This document shows, one piece after another, positions 36,183 through 45,728 of a DNA stretch of 64,000 nucleotides; position 1 is the first letter of the stretch; each line of letters opens with the position of its first letter. Made by a program: the position numbers and the translations under genes. The DNA is from CAIMZW01 sp037133095 (GTDB taxonomy: Bacteria; Actinomycetota; Actinomycetes; Nanopelagicales; Nanopelagicaceae), in NCBI GenBank assembly GCA_037133095.1, contig JBAXOT010000006.1, forward strand, positions 37,339 through 101,338. Reading direction: 5' to 3'. The notes under the pieces were generated by a model that worked only from the letters and a program-made list of their open reading frames with translations, was not told the DNA's origin and did not search any database.

Positions 36183-36806
36183 CTACTTGGCGATAGCGGT
36201 TATTAAACTCATAGCTTCGGCTCGAGTAGCGCTGTCGCGCAATTGGCCGCGAACCGCACTTGTTGTAGTGCGAGATTGTGATTTACGAACGCCTCGCATC
36301 GCCATACAAAGGTGCTGACAATCGATGACAACAATGACACCGGCTGGGTCCAAGAGTTCGACGATCGCATCGGCAATTTGCGTGGTGAGTCGTTCCTGAA
36401 CTTGTGGCCGTTTGGCATAGAGATCGACCAGTCGAGCCAATTTGGAGAGGCCCGTAATCCGGCCCGAACTGCCTGGAATGTAACCAATATGAGCCACGCC
36501 GAAAAACGGCGTTAGATGATGTTCGCAGTGCGAAAATATTTCAATATCTCGAACAATGACCAATTCACTGTGGCCAATATCAAAGGTCGTAGTAAGCACC
36601 TCTTCTGGAGTTTGCCAGAGACCGGCAAAGTTCTCCGCGAGCGCCCGCGCAACCCGTGCTGGGGTCTGCCTTAATCCATCCCGTTCTGGGTCCTCGCCAA
36701 TGGAGAGAAGAAGCTCTCGCACCGCAGCCTCGGCTCGGGCATGATCGAAAGGCGCTTTGGCGGCGCCATCGTGAGGGCCCATGGAAACGGGAGAGATCTC
36801 ACTCAC
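36183..36806 (-). CDS. folE: GTP cyclohydrolase I FolE
   Basis: First step of folate synthesis. 207 aa with GTG start at 36806 overlapping the ftsH stop by 8 bp; an internal ATG eight codons later is possible. Zinc and substrate motifs [20 protein letters not shown] (about 93-112), [20 protein letters not shown] and [13 protein letters not shown] with the second zinc cysteine. Confidence 0.96.
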   Translation of the reverse strand: MSEISPVSMGPHDGAAKAPFDHARAEAAVRELLLSIGEDPERDGLRQTPARVARALAENFAGLWQTPEEVLTTTFDIGHSELVIVRDIEIFSHCEHHLTPFFGVAHIGYIPGSSGRITGLSKLARLVDLYAKRPQVQERLTTQIADAIVELLDPAGVIVVIDCQHLCMAMRGVRKSQSRTTTSAVRGQLRDSATRAEAMSLITAIAK

Positions 36807-38868
36807 TTGGTGGCGTTACCTCATCGGAAGTTGGTTCTGGGGCTACAACAACCTCAGTAGCAGCGGACACTGCCTTCTTTCGTGGCTTGCGGACTGGCTT
36901 TGGCCTATCCACAGCAACGTTTGTTTCAGAATTTGCAGGTGAGAGCGCAACTGGAGGTAGGTGTGATGGGGTTCGTGTTGGTGAACCAGTCCATGCCGGG
37001 CGAGGTGAAATTAATTTCACCCCAGCAAAGATCTCTTCGATCTCATCTTTCAGTAGGGTCTCTTTCTCGAGCAAACGCACCACGAGAGCATCGAGAATGT
37101 CGCGATTAGCCACCAAAATATCAAATGCCTCTTGATGAGCATTCAAGATCAGGTCGTGAATCTCTTGATCCACAATAGCTGCGACCTCTTCAGAGTAATC
37201 ACGTTGATGTCCGTAATTCTTACCAAGGAATGGTTCACCTTCGCTGATGCCAAGTTTGATGGCGCCAATTCGTTCGGTCATTCCATATTGTGTAACCATG
37301 GCGCGAGCAAGGTTGGTCGCCTTTTCAATGTCATTTGAGGCGCCAGTGGTCGGATCGTGGAAAATCAATTCTTCGGCGGCGCGGCCACCCAGCGAGTATG
37401 AAAGTTGATCCAGCATTTGGTTACGAGTAACCGCGTATCGGTCTTCATCCGGCAAAACCATGGTGTAACCCAAAGCTCGCCCTCTTGGCATGATGGTGAT
37501 TTTGTGTACTGGATCGGTGTGCGCAAGTGCATGCGCGACCAGAGCGTGACCACCTTCGTGGTAAGCCGTTATGCGTCGTTCTTCTTCAGTCATGAGACGA
37601 GTCTTGCGCTGTGGTCCAGCCATAACTCGATCAATCGCCTCGTCGAGCGCTTCGTTAGTAATAATTTTTGCATTCTCGCGCGCGGTGAGCAATGCGGCTT
37701 CATTGAGCACGTTGGCCAGGTCGGCTCCCGTAAAACCAGGAGTTCTCTTGGCAAAACCAATCAGATCTACATTCTTTGCAAGTGGTTTTCCTTTTGCGTG
37801 AACTTGCAGAATTGCCGTACGTCCCTTGAGGTCTGGGCGGTCGACGGGAATCTGACGATCAAAACGACCTGGACGTAACAACGCAGGATCTAAAACATCG
37901 GGACGGTTGGTAGCCGCGATTAAGATAACTTGACCGTTGGCTTCAAACCCATCCATTTCTACTAGCAATTGATTCAATGTCTGTTCGCGCTCGTCGTGTC
38001 CGCCACCAAGTCCGGCGCCTCGTTGCCGGCCAACGGCATCGATTTCATCGACAAAAATAATTGCCGGAGCGTTCTCTTTTGCTTGACTAAAGAGATCGCG
38101 AACTCGAGCGGCACCGACGCCGACAAACATCTCCACAAATTCCGAGCCCGAGATTGAATAGAACGGAACATTGGCCTCACCGGCTACTGCACGTGCGAGC
38201 AGTGTTTTTCCAGTTCCGGGCGGACCATAAAGCAGGACTCCCTTTGGAATCTTTGCCCCAATATCTTGGTACTTCTTCGGCTCTGCGAGGAAATCTTTTA
38301 TCTCTCGAAGTTCATCAACAGCTTCGTCGGCCCCTGCAACATCTGCGAAGGTATTCTTTGGCGTCTCTTTCGTTTGTAGCTTTGCCTTTGATCGACCAAA
38401 TGAAAAGACCTTATTTCCGCCTTGAGCGTTGCTCATGAAAAAGAGCAAGATGAATCCAATGAGCAGGATTGGGCCAAAGGTGAAGAAGATTGTTGTGAGG
38501 AGTGATGTCGTGGGAATTTTTACATCCCACGTCTTTGGCGGCGGATTACTTTGCAACAGTTCAACAATCTGTGGTTCTTCGCCAGCGACGTATGACGCGT
38601 AAAGACGTTGGGAACCTTTGACAAAGTTGCCAGCCTTGAGCACGACTTCGATCTTTTGCTCTTTGTCGATAACGACCGCTGAATCCACCTGATTATCGGA
38701 AATTTGGGCCAAAATCGTTGAGGTCTCTACTTTGACGAATTGCGCGCCGCTGCCAGATATGCGACCAAAAACGCTCACCGCTATGAGGGCAACAATTATC
38801 CAAAATAACGGACCACGCACTATTTTGCGCATTCGTGATTTTGGTACCTTGATCTTTTTATCAGCCAC
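36799..38868 (-). CDS. ftsH: ATP-dependent zinc metalloprotease FtsH
   Basis: Membrane AAA+ protease for quality control of membrane proteins. 689 aa, GTG start. Two membrane helices (about 17-38 and 122-145), Walker [12 protein letters not shown] (about 210-220), Walker [35 protein letters not shown], zinc motif [12 protein letters not shown]-terminal tail with [11 protein letters not shown] is low complexity and basic. Same position ahead of folE as in mycobacteria. Confidence 0.97.
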   Translation of the reverse strand: MADKKIKVPKSRMRKIVRGPLFWIIVALIAVSVFGRISGSGAQFVKVETSTILAQISDNQVDSAVVIDKEQKIEVVLKAGNFVKGSQRLYASYVAGEEPQIVELLQSNPPPKTWDVKIPTTSLLTTIFFTFGPILLIGFILLFFMSNAQGGNKVFSFGRSKAKLQTKETPKNTFADVAGADEAVDELREIKDFLAEPKKYQDIGAKIPKGVLLYGPPGTGKTLLARAVAGEANVPFYSISGSEFVEMFVGVGAARVRDLFSQAKENAPAIIFVDEIDAVGRQRGAGLGGGHDEREQTLNQLLVEMDGFEANGQVILIAATNRPDVLDPALLRPGRFDRQIPVDRPDLKGRTAILQVHAKGKPLAKNVDLIGFAKRTPGFTGADLANVLNEAALLTARENAKIITNEALDEAIDRVMAGPQRKTRLMTEEERRITAYHEGGHALVAHALAHTDPVHKITIMPRGRALGYTMVLPDEDRYAVTRNQMLDQLSYSLGGRAAEELIFHDPTTGASNDIEKATNLARAMVTQYGMTERIGAIKLGISEGEPFLGKNYGHQRDYSEEVAAIVDQEIHDLILNAHQEAFDILVANRDILDALVVRLLEKETLLKDEIEEIFAGVKLISPRPAWTGSPTRTPSHLPPVALSPANSETNVAVDRPKPVRKPRKKAVSAATEVVVAPEPTSDEVTPPSE

Positions 38869-38908
38869 GCGTCATCTCTTTCTCATTTAGGTACAGGGGA
38901 ATTTAATA

Positions 38909-39460
38909 CTAGGAATACATGTGCTTTGCGAGCACCCCGATGAAATCTAAATTGCGGTACTTCTCGTTAAAATCCAAGCCATACCCCACGACAAATTCAG
39001 AAGGAATATCGAAACCAACATATTTCACATGGACATCAACTTTCGCGGCTTCTGGCTTGCGCAACATCGTCAATATCTCCACGCTGTTAGTTCCGCGCGA
39101 CTCAAGATTTGATTTAAGCCAACCGAGAGTTAAACCAGTATCGACGATATCTTCGACAACTAAAACATCCTTTCCTAAAATATCGCGATCTAAATCTTTT
39201 AGGATCCGAACTACGCCACTCGATTTGGTACCGGAACCATATGAAGAGACGGCCATCCAGTCGGTCTCGATATGACGCTGTAACGCTCGAGCGAAATCGG
39301 CCATGGTCATCACAGCACCTTTGAGAACACCAATCAGCAAGAGATCTCGACCGGCGTAATCATTTTCGACTTGAACGGCTAACTCTCGAAGCCGAACGTG
39401 AATCTGCTCCCGCGTGACAATGACACGCTCGATATCGCTGCCTGATCCCGCTAAATCCAC
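38909..39460 (-). CDS. hpt: hypoxanthine phosphoribosyltransferase
   Basis: Purine salvage: makes IMP/GMP from hypoxanthine/guanine and PRPP. 183 aa. VLVVEDIVDTGLTLGWL (about 99-115) is the PRPP-binding motif, LLIGVLKGAVMTMADFARAL the PPi loop and VGFDIPSEFVVGYGLDF the base-binding end. GTG start with AAGGAG at 39465-39470. Located between tilS and ftsH as in other actinobacteria. Confidence 0.96.
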   Translation of the reverse strand: MDLAGSGSDIERVIVTREQIHVRLRELAVQVENDYAGRDLLLIGVLKGAVMTMADFARALQRHIETDWMAVSSYGSGTKSSGVVRILKDLDRDILGKDVLVVEDIVDTGLTLGWLKSNLESRGTNSVEILTMLRKPEAAKVDVHVKYVGFDIPSEFVVGYGLDFNEKYRNLDFIGVLAKHMYS

Positions 39461-39506
39461 GATTCTCCTTCACTTGATCCTGCACCGAAAAAAAATAAAT
39501 CTGCAA

Positions 39507-40481
39507 CTACTCCGATGAAGGTAACAATCGCAAGAGTGAAAGTCTGCCCGAAATTCGCGCTACCTTCACACCACCCGGCAAAGAAGTTACTCCCTGACCT
39601 TTCCAATCGGTGATGAGCGCCTCGACCGGAGCTAAATGCTCGGCCGTAAGCGTGCCTGATGGCGCCCCCAGGAAATAGATGGCGCTCCGTAAGACCCGAA
39701 TTCGAACCGCTTTGGGCAACTCTGCCAGGGTGGAAACCGGGATATCGCTCGGATCCAGCCCGGAATAGACCGTTTCAGCCCAAGCATCCAAGGCATCAGC
39801 ATCCTCCCGAAGAATTTGGGCGCTCCGGGCGAGCGCGGCGGAGATACCGGGGCCGAGTTCGGCCTCCAGAATGGGGAGCACATGTCGGCGGGCCCGAACC
39901 CTGGAATAACTGGGGTCATGATTATGGGGGTCGTCCCAAACCTCGATCTGCGCCTCGGCACAGGCTGCCACTGTCTCATCTCGGGTCAGAGCAAGAAGCG
40001 GCCGCACGAAGACCCCGTTTTGGATCGCCATACCTGAAAGTGATCGGGTGCCAGAGCCACGGGCGAGTCCGAGTAAAACTGACTCTGCTTGATCATCTCT
40101 CGTGTGGCCTAAAAAAAAATACTTTGGTTGATATCGATCGACTAATTGGCTGAAAGCTTCAAAGCGGGCTCGTCGCGCGGAGGCTTCCATTCCATCTCTC
40201 ACGGAAACGGTAATTGCCACAACTTCGACCTTCGCATAGCCCATCGCAAGTAATCTGGACTTTACGAGAGCGGTCGTGGCGGCTGAACCAGATTGCAGAC
40301 CATGATCAATCACAACTGGCGTGATATTGGCTTGAAATTGCGCCTCACACTCTGCGATCAACCCTGCAGCCAAGGCCATTGAGTCAGCGCCGCCCGAGAC
40401 TCCGAGAAGCAGATGTGTACCGTTGGAGAGATCTTTTAGCCACGGCCGCAGTGCCCGCCGAATCTCCAGCATCGCTCTCAT
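39507..40481 (-). CDS. tilS: tRNA(Ile)-lysidine synthase TilS
   Basis: Modifies C34 of tRNA-Ile(CAU) so it reads AUA. 324 aa; PP-loop SGGADS at 29-34, VVIDHGLQSGSAAT, LGHTRDDQAESVLLGLARG and YSRVRARRHVLPILE match the N-terminal catalytic domain; the C-terminal domain is short, as in many actinobacteria. Leaderless-type promoter TAGAGT 6 bases before the ATG. Confidence 0.95.
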   Translation of the reverse strand: MRAMLEIRRALRPWLKDLSNGTHLLLGVSGGADSMALAAGLIAECEAQFQANITPVVIDHGLQSGSAATTALVKSRLLAMGYAKVEVVAITVSVRDGMEASARRARFEAFSQLVDRYQPKYFFLGHTRDDQAESVLLGLARGSGTRSLSGMAIQNGVFVRPLLALTRDETVAACAEAQIEVWDDPHNHDPSYSRVRARRHVLPILEAELGPGISAALARSAQILREDADALDAWAETVYSGLDPSDIPVSTLAELPKAVRIRVLRSAIYFLGAPSGTLTAEHLAPVEALITDWKGQGVTSLPGGVKVARISGRLSLLRLLPSSE

Positions 40482-40487
40482 TTGCCA

Positions 40488-40493
40488 ACTCTA
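40488..40493 (-). promoter_or_regulatory. leaderless-type promoter (-10) of tilS
   Basis: TAGAGT on the minus strand followed by TGGCAA and ATG 40481. Sits in the 20 bp gap after the NlpC/P60 gene, so tilS can be transcribed separately. Confidence 0.55.
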
Positions 40494-40501
40494 GTTAATG
40501 A

Positions 40502-41728
40502 CTAGACGCGACCACCAGAAGGCATCAAGCCGTGGATGCTGTACATGTTCGAATAGAGAAGACCAGTGCGAGTGGAATTTGCCTCCCACATCATGCCGCC
40601 ACCAGCGTAGATAGTGATGTGATGAATGTTCTGGACTGAACCGTCATAGGAGTAGAAAAGTAAATCGCCGGGAACTAATTGGCTAAATGGAACTCGTTGT
40701 GAGTCCACGAAATAGAGCGCAGCATTGAGCCTGGACCAACTGGGGTATCCCATTCCGGCCGCTTTATAGGCGGCATAAACCAGACCTGAACAATCGAAGG
40801 AGTTAGGTCCTTGGGCGCCCCAAACATATGGTTTTCGAGCCAAAACTTGAGACTTGGCAAATGCAACCGCTTTGGTTCGAATCGCGACGGTTGATCTAAT
40901 AGTGGTGCGACCTTTAAATCCCCGGTCCGGCCAGACCCGAGCCTGCCCCCGAGTTGTCGCGGCAATTCGGGCATTTGCCTCTTCAAGCAAGGCCAACTGG
41001 CGTTGTTGTTCTAACGTAATCCGAAATTTTCGGGCATTGGCAAGTTCATTCGCCAATTGATTTTGAACTGCAGTTAATTTGCCGACTTCTTTTGCTTGCG
41101 CGGCCTTGGCACTATCAGCTGCTTGCTTGGCCTCTGCCACCTTATTAGTTGCATCTTGCTGCGCCACCTTAGCGGCATCGGCAGCGATTTTCGCTGACTT
41201 TGCAGCGGCTGAAGCCGATTGGAACCGTTGCAACGCGGTCGAATTATTTGCACCAAGTGAATTTAAAGTGGCGAGTCGATCCATGAGATCTTGTGGTCCG
41301 TTGGCGTGCAGAATCGAATCAAGATCTGTAAATCCGCCCCCCATGATGTACGCATTGGTGGCCAACTTTCCAATTGTTCGATTTGCAGCAGCCACTGCGG
41401 CTTGAGTTTGCACCGCATGAGCCGTAGCCGCTTTCGAAACCAGCACCGCCTTGGCAAGTACCCCTTGTGCCCATTGATAACGTGCCCGCGCAGCATCAGC
41501 GCTGGCTGTTAACTGGTTAAGCGTCTTTGTTGCCGAATTTAACGCAGCGGCGGCCTGCGCAGCAGCAGCTTTTTTGGCGTCTTCAATCGCTTTTGCTTGC
41601 GCGATTTGAGCCAAAGTTGGTTTCGGTGTCTTGGCTAAAGCCACCTGGGAACCCATCGTGGCGAAGAGCGCGGTTGCCAGCAACAGCGAGGCCAATCGGA
41701 TGGCGCGAGGTGTCTGTCGAGACAACAT
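40502..41728 (-). CDS. secreted NlpC/P60 peptidoglycan hydrolase with coiled coil
   Basis: 408 aa. Signal peptide (RLASLLLATALFATMGSQVALA), then an Ala/Lys/Gln-rich coiled coil about 40-235, and a C-terminal NlpC/P60 cysteine peptidase domain about 280-405: YVWGAQGPNSFDCSGLVYAA (nucleophile Cys), IHHITIYAGGGMMWEA (His). Layout like RipA/CwlO-type D,L-endopeptidases that cut stem peptides during cell separation; the coiled coil may keep the enzyme autoinhibited or bind an FtsEX-like activator, by family analogy. Confidence 0.92.
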   Translation of the reverse strand: MLSRQTPRAIRLASLLLATALFATMGSQVALAKTPKPTLAQIAQAKAIEDAKKAAAAQAAAALNSATKTLNQLTASADAARARYQWAQGVLAKAVLVSKAATAHAVQTQAAVAAANRTIGKLATNAYIMGGGFTDLDSILHANGPQDLMDRLATLNSLGANNSTALQRFQSASAAAKSAKIAADAAKVAQQDATNKVAEAKQAADSAKAAQAKEVGKLTAVQNQLANELANARKFRITLEQQRQLALLEEANARIAATTRGQARVWPDRGFKGRTTIRSTVAIRTKAVAFAKSQVLARKPYVWGAQGPNSFDCSGLVYAAYKAAGMGYPSWSRLNAALYFVDSQRVPFSQLVPGDLLFYSYDGSVQNIHHITIYAGGGMMWEANSTRTGLLYSNMYSIHGLMPSGGRV

Positions 41729-41816
41729 AAATGAACCCCCAGGGGAAGGAATTCACCAAGGATAAGCAGAAAAGATGAAAATTAGGTTAAAACGGACATG
41801 TTTTGCCGAAATTTCT

Positions 41817-42608
41817 TCAGTTTGCTACATCTCGTCGCTTAAAAAGATAGGCAACGACCGCCGAACCTGCCAGGAGATAGAGGATTGAGAGACCGAGCGA
41901 GCGGCTGTAAGAAAGCCCGACGTCACCGCCATTTCCGACGGCGCCGATGAGGGCTCCGGGCAACCAACGATCAGCGTTCTTAATCACGGCGCTGAGCAAA
42001 CTCTCAATGATTAATACCCAAATAACCCCGATGGCGATGGAACTGATGGGCGATCGAAGTAATAGACCCAAAATCATGCCCAAAGTTCCGAACCCAATCG
42101 TTGCGATGAAGACATTTCCAAAACCTTGGACCAAAGCATGCAAGCCAGCCGCGCTACTCCATGCTGAGGTGGAGACATGTGCGTGACCAGCCAGTGCATA
42201 AGAGAGCCCAACACTGACGATTAATGAGAGGAAATCCATCACGAGAGCAAAGAACGCCATGGAGAGGTATTTACCGAGAAGAATTTTCATCCGTGACGGT
42301 TGCCGAACCAATAAATTTCGCAGCGTTCCAAATGTGTATTCCTGCGCGGTTTGGGCGGCAAAAATACAGAGTGCGACGATGCCCAACAGGGTGACGGTAC
42401 TGGTGAATCCACTCACCAAGCCATTCGAACGTGAGAGCGTTAGGGCCGAAATACTTGCGCCACGGCGACCATTTCCGTCTCGAGAATTAATGAGTAAATA
42501 AAGCAGGGCAGTAAATAAGGCCGAGATTCCAGCCACCATAAGCATCGTGGAATAGAGCAGTGTCGGGCGACGCAACTTGCGAGATTCGGCAAGAAAGACA
42601 TGAAACAT
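41817..42608 (-). CDS. ABC-2 type transporter permease
   Basis: 263 aa, six predicted membrane helices: about 17-40, 72-88, 109-132, 150-176, 180-204 and 233-256. Shape matches ABC-2 permeases for drug, antimicrobial peptide or lipid export (AAQTAQEYTFGTLRNLLVRQ is the cytoplasmic elbow and coupling region). The start directly follows the stop of the ATPase gene, so they form one exporter. Substrate unknown. Confidence 0.9.
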   Translation of the reverse strand: MFHVFLAESRKLRRPTLLYSTMLMVAGISALFTALLYLLINSRDGNGRRGASISALTLSRSNGLVSGFTSTVTLLGIVALCIFAAQTAQEYTFGTLRNLLVRQPSRMKILLGKYLSMAFFALVMDFLSLIVSVGLSYALAGHAHVSTSAWSSAAGLHALVQGFGNVFIATIGFGTLGMILGLLLRSPISSIAIGVIWVLIIESLLSAVIKNADRWLPGALIGAVGNGGDVGLSYSRSLGLSILYLLAGSAVVAYLFKRRDVAN

Positions 42609-43544
42609 TTATTTATTACCCCCAAAATCGACATCGCTAACTGCTTCGCTGGTCATTTCAAAGAAAGTTTCTTCTAGGGTTGGCAGGACCGAGGTCAGCG
42701 AAGCAAGAGTCACGCCAGATTCAAATGCCAATCTATTCAAAGCTGCCGCCCAACTTGACGGCGCTAAAATATTTGCCGCGCCTTCCACAATAGAAACCTC
42801 ATGACCACTCATACGAGCAATTTCCACGACTCTTCCTAAATCAATTTCATACTCTGGCCGCGCCACCAAAATCGGCTGCTGCGCTGAAAGCAACTCATGC
42901 GTCTTTCCAGAAAAAGCAACTTTGCCAAGTCGCAGCATGACGAGATATTCACTAATCATCTCGAGCTCGGAGAGGAGATGAGAAGACACGAAAACAGTGG
43001 TGCCATCAGCGGCCAATTCTTTTAGAAGTTCGCGCACTTCTTGAATTCCAGACGGATCTAAACCATTGGTTGGTTCATCCAAAATAAGTAATTTAGGTTG
43101 TGGAAGCAGCGCAGCCGCAATTCCCAACCGTTGTTTCATTCCCAATGAATACGTCTTAAATTTGCCGCCACCGCGATCACCAAGTCCGACTTGTTCGAGC
43201 AAGCCTTGCACTCTGGCGATGGGATAGCCACCGAGGTCGGCTAAGACTTTTAGATTCTCGGCGCCACTGAGGGCGGGATAGAAGGCTGGACCTTCAATCA
43301 TCGCCCCAACTCGTGGCAGGTAACGTTCGGGGTGAGTAATGCTCTCGCCCAACACTGACCCAGTGCCTTCAGTCGGTGAAATCAACCCAAGGAGCATTCG
43401 AATCGTCGTGGTCTTGCCCGAGCCATTCGGGCCAACAAAACCACAGACCGTCCCCATCGGAACATCGAATGAAGCCTGCGAAACTGCACTTCGCTCGCCA
43501 TAAACCTTCGTGAGATGTGAAACAGAAATTGCCAGCGAATTCAT
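42609..43544 (-). CDS. ABC transporter ATP-binding protein
   Basis: 311 aa. Walker A GPNGSGKTTTIRMLLG (38-53), signature TYSLGMKQRLGIAAALLPQP, Walker B LLILDEPTNGLDPSG, His switch VFVSSHLLSELE, plus a C-terminal regulatory extension of about 90 residues. The variant signature SLGMKQR is common in ABC-2 drug-export type ATPases. Leaderless-type promoter immediately upstream, back to back with that of metZ. Confidence 0.93.
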   Translation of the reverse strand: MNSLAISVSHLTKVYGERSAVSQASFDVPMGTVCGFVGPNGSGKTTTIRMLLGLISPTEGTGSVLGESITHPERYLPRVGAMIEGPAFYPALSGAENLKVLADLGGYPIARVQGLLEQVGLGDRGGGKFKTYSLGMKQRLGIAAALLPQPKLLILDEPTNGLDPSGIQEVRELLKELAADGTTVFVSSHLLSELEMISEYLVMLRLGKVAFSGKTHELLSAQQPILVARPEYEIDLGRVVEIARMSGHEVSIVEGAANILAPSSWAAALNRLAFESGVTLASLTSVLPTLEETFFEMTSEAVSDVDFGGNK

Positions 43545-43550
43545 GGCTCG

Positions 43551-43556
43551 ACCCTA
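43551..43556 (-). promoter_or_regulatory. leaderless-type promoter (-10) of the ABC exporter
   Basis: TAGGGT on the minus strand, exactly 6 bases before ATG 43544; only 5 bp from the opposing metZ -10 element. Confidence 0.6.
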
Positions 43557-43561
43557 ACGCG

Positions 43562-43567
43562 TACCAT
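43562..43567 (+). promoter_or_regulatory. leaderless-type promoter (-10) of metZ
   Basis: TACCAT, exactly 6 bases before ATG 43574. Supports this start over an upstream in-frame ATG at 43517 that lies inside the divergent gene. Confidence 0.6.
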
Positions 43568-43573
43568 GTGTTC

Positions 43574-44800
43574 ATGACACATAGCCATCGCCCTTGGGGA
43601 TATCAGGCTGGTTCAAACGGACCCGCACCTGACTGGGAGTTACATTCCGATACGCTCGCAATTCGAGCCGGTCTTGCCCGATCGGGATTTGGCGAAACCA
43701 GTGAAGCGATGTATCTCTCCAGCGGCTATACCTATGAGAACGCTGAACAAGCCGTGCATTCCTTCTCGGATGAAGTGGACCACTTTGTTTATAGTCGTTT
43801 TGCTAATCCAACAGTCGCAATGTTCGAACAGCGTCTAGCCGCGCTAGAAGGTGCCGAGCTCTGCGTCGCAACCGGTTCTGGCATGTCTGCAATGTTCGCA
43901 TCGATCGCTTGCATGGTCGAAAGCGGTGACCATATCGTCGCTTCCGCCTCGATGTTTAGCTCGTGTTATGTCGTGCTCTCCGAAATCTTGCCCAAGTGGG
44001 GCGTTACTACCGAGTTCATTCGCGGTAATGATCCAGAAGTTTGGCGTAAAGCGCTCGCCACCAAAACCAAAGTGGTATTTATCGAGACACCAAGCAATCC
44101 GATGTTGGAAGTAGTCGATATTGCGATGGTCAGCGAAATTGCTCATGAATCTGGGGCAGTCGTTATTGTCGATAACGTTATGGCTTCACCGATTCTGCAA
44201 AAGCCATTGGATTTAGGCGCTGATGTGATTATGTACTCGACCACCAAACACATTGACGGCCAAGGGCGAGTTCTAGGCGGTGCGATTCTTGGCGGTTTTG
44301 ACTATATTCACGGGTATCTCAATCCATTTATTCGTCACACTGGTCCAACTCTAAGTGCATTCAATGCTTGGGTATTGGTGAAGTCATTGGAGACGCTCTC
44401 GCTTCGAGTAAATCGGATGAATCAAAATGCCCAACAAATTGCCGAATTCCTCAGCGCTCAGAGTCTGATTAAAAAAGTTAATTATCCAGGGCTACCTTCT
44501 CATCCAGACTTTGCGATTTCGCAACGACAAATGGATGGCGGTGGCACCACGATTGGTTTTGAGTTTGATGGCGATACTTCCGCACTCTTTGCTTTTATGA
44601 ACAAGTTACGCGTCATTGATATTTCTAATAATTTGGGCGACAGCAAATCTTTGATAACTCATCCGGCTACTACCACCCACCGTCGCATGTCACCGCAGAT
44701 ACGAGCCGAGTTGGGAATTACTGATTCAGTAGTTCGACTCTCTGTCGGCTTGGAACATTCCAGCGACTTGATCAGGGACTTAGATCAGGCGCTGAGTTAA
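43574..44800 (+). CDS. metZ: O-succinylhomoserine sulfhydrylase MetZ
   Basis: PLP enzyme of the Cys/Met metabolism family that makes homocysteine directly from an activated homoserine and sulfide. 408 aa. YTYENAEQAVHSFSDE, FVYSRFANPTVAMFE, CVATGSGMSAMFASIAC, IETPSNPMLEVVDI, MYSTTKHIDGQGRVLGG (PLP lysine in STTKH) and TTHRRMSPQIRAELGI match MetZ as in mycobacteria rather than cystathionine enzymes. Stop is 5 bp from the convergent ctaB stop. No SAM riboswitch is possible with a leaderless mRNA. Confidence 0.93.
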   Translation: MTHSHRPWGYQAGSNGPAPDWELHSDTLAIRAGLARSGFGETSEAMYLSSGYTYENAEQAVHSFSDEVDHFVYSRFANPTVAMFEQRLAALEGAELCVATGSGMSAMFASIACMVESGDHIVASASMFSSCYVVLSEILPKWGVTTEFIRGNDPEVWRKALATKTKVVFIETPSNPMLEVVDIAMVSEIAHESGAVVIVDNVMASPILQKPLDLGADVIMYSTTKHIDGQGRVLGGAILGGFDYIHGYLNPFIRHTGPTLSAFNAWVLVKSLETLSLRVNRMNQNAQQIAEFLSAQSLIKKVNYPGLPSHPDFAISQRQMDGGGTTIGFEFDGDTSALFAFMNKLRVIDISNNLGDSKSLITHPATTTHRRMSPQIRAELGITDSVVRLSVGLEHSSDLIRDLDQALS

Positions 44801-44805
44801 AAGAT

Positions 44806-45672
44806 TTACTTGACGAGTACGCCAACCACCAACATCAACGAATAAACGCTGAGATAGGTAATTGACCACTGGAATAATTTCGCCGCAGATTTATCAGAAT
44901 CCGGGCCATCAATTTTCATAAGTTGGGCACCGAATCCAAACGCCAAAAGTACCGAAATTGCGATGGTCCACGCGGGTAACTTTGCGCTGACTACAACCGC
45001 AATGGACGTGAGCACCATGCCACTTGTGTGAAACCACATCTGCTTTTGCACCGATTTCATACTGGCAACAACAGGCAGCATCGGAATTCCCGCGGCCGCA
45101 TAATCATCGCGATATTTGATCGCGAGCGCCCAAAAATGTGGCGGGGTCCAAAAGAAGATGAGGAAAAAGAAGAGCCATGCTGTCATCGACAGCGAATTAG
45201 TTATTGCGGCCCAACCAATGAGAACCGGCAAACAACCGGCGATGCCACCCCAAACAATGTTCTGAGAAGTCCTTCGCTTTAATCCGATCGTGTAGCCAAA
45301 GACGTAAAAAGCGATCGCAATCGCGGTAATCAATGTGGCAAGCCAGGTGGTCCAGATAGCAAATATGGCGAGTGAGAGTGCGGTGATGATGGCGGCGAAA
45401 ATATGAGCAGCCTTTATGGAGACTTCATCGTTTACTAGTGGACGTTTGGAGGTTCGACCCATAAGGCGATCAGAATCAACCTCAATAATCATGTTGTAAG
45501 CATTTGCCGCACCAGCCGCAAGGGTGCCACCTATCAATGTGGCTACTGTCGTCAAGGCAGAAGGAACGCCACCTGCAGCCAAGAAGAGAGCAGGCAAGGT
45601 CGTCACCAACAATAGTTCGACGACGCGCAACTTCATCAAGGCGATATAGGGCGCATACAACGATTTCGTCAC
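44806..45672 (-). CDS. ctaB: protoheme IX farnesyltransferase (heme O synthase) CtaB
   Basis: Adds the farnesyl tail to heme B for heme O, then heme A of the aa3-type oxidase. 288 aa from GTG 45672; a TTG one codon earlier is also possible, but the -10 spacing favours the GTG. About eight helices. Starts with LMKLRVVELLLVTTLPAL, then NAYNMIIEVDSDRLMGRTSKRPL (first Asp motif) and YRDDYAAAGIPMLPVV (second). Supports the oxidase genes at 58-62 kb. Confidence 0.95.
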   Translation of the reverse strand: MTKSLYAPYIALMKLRVVELLLVTTLPALFLAAGGVPSALTTVATLIGGTLAAGAANAYNMIIEVDSDRLMGRTSKRPLVNDEVSIKAAHIFAAIITALSLAIFAIWTTWLATLITAIAIAFYVFGYTIGLKRRTSQNIVWGGIAGCLPVLIGWAAITNSLSMTAWLFFFLIFFWTPPHFWALAIKYRDDYAAAGIPMLPVVASMKSVQKQMWFHTSGMVLTSIAVVVSAKLPAWTIAISVLLAFGFGAQLMKIDGPDSDKSAAKLFQWSITYLSVYSLMLVVGVLVK

Positions 45673-45678
45673 CAAGCC

Positions 45679-45684
45679 AGCGTA
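45679..45684 (-). promoter_or_regulatory. leaderless-type promoter (-10) of ctaB
   Basis: TACGCT, then GGCTTG, then GTG 45672 on the minus strand: exact 6-base spacing, which decides between the TTG and GTG starts. Confidence 0.55.
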
Positions 45685-45728
45685 CTCAGAAATTTGGCAA
45701 ACCTAGATATCGGGCGTGAATTAAGGTT

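Noticed and set aside
41729..41816. Possible ydaO-type (c-di-AMP) riboswitch before the NlpC/P60 gene
   Set aside because: Such riboswitches often precede these hydrolases in actinobacteria, but the 88-base gap is too short and lacks the expected structure.
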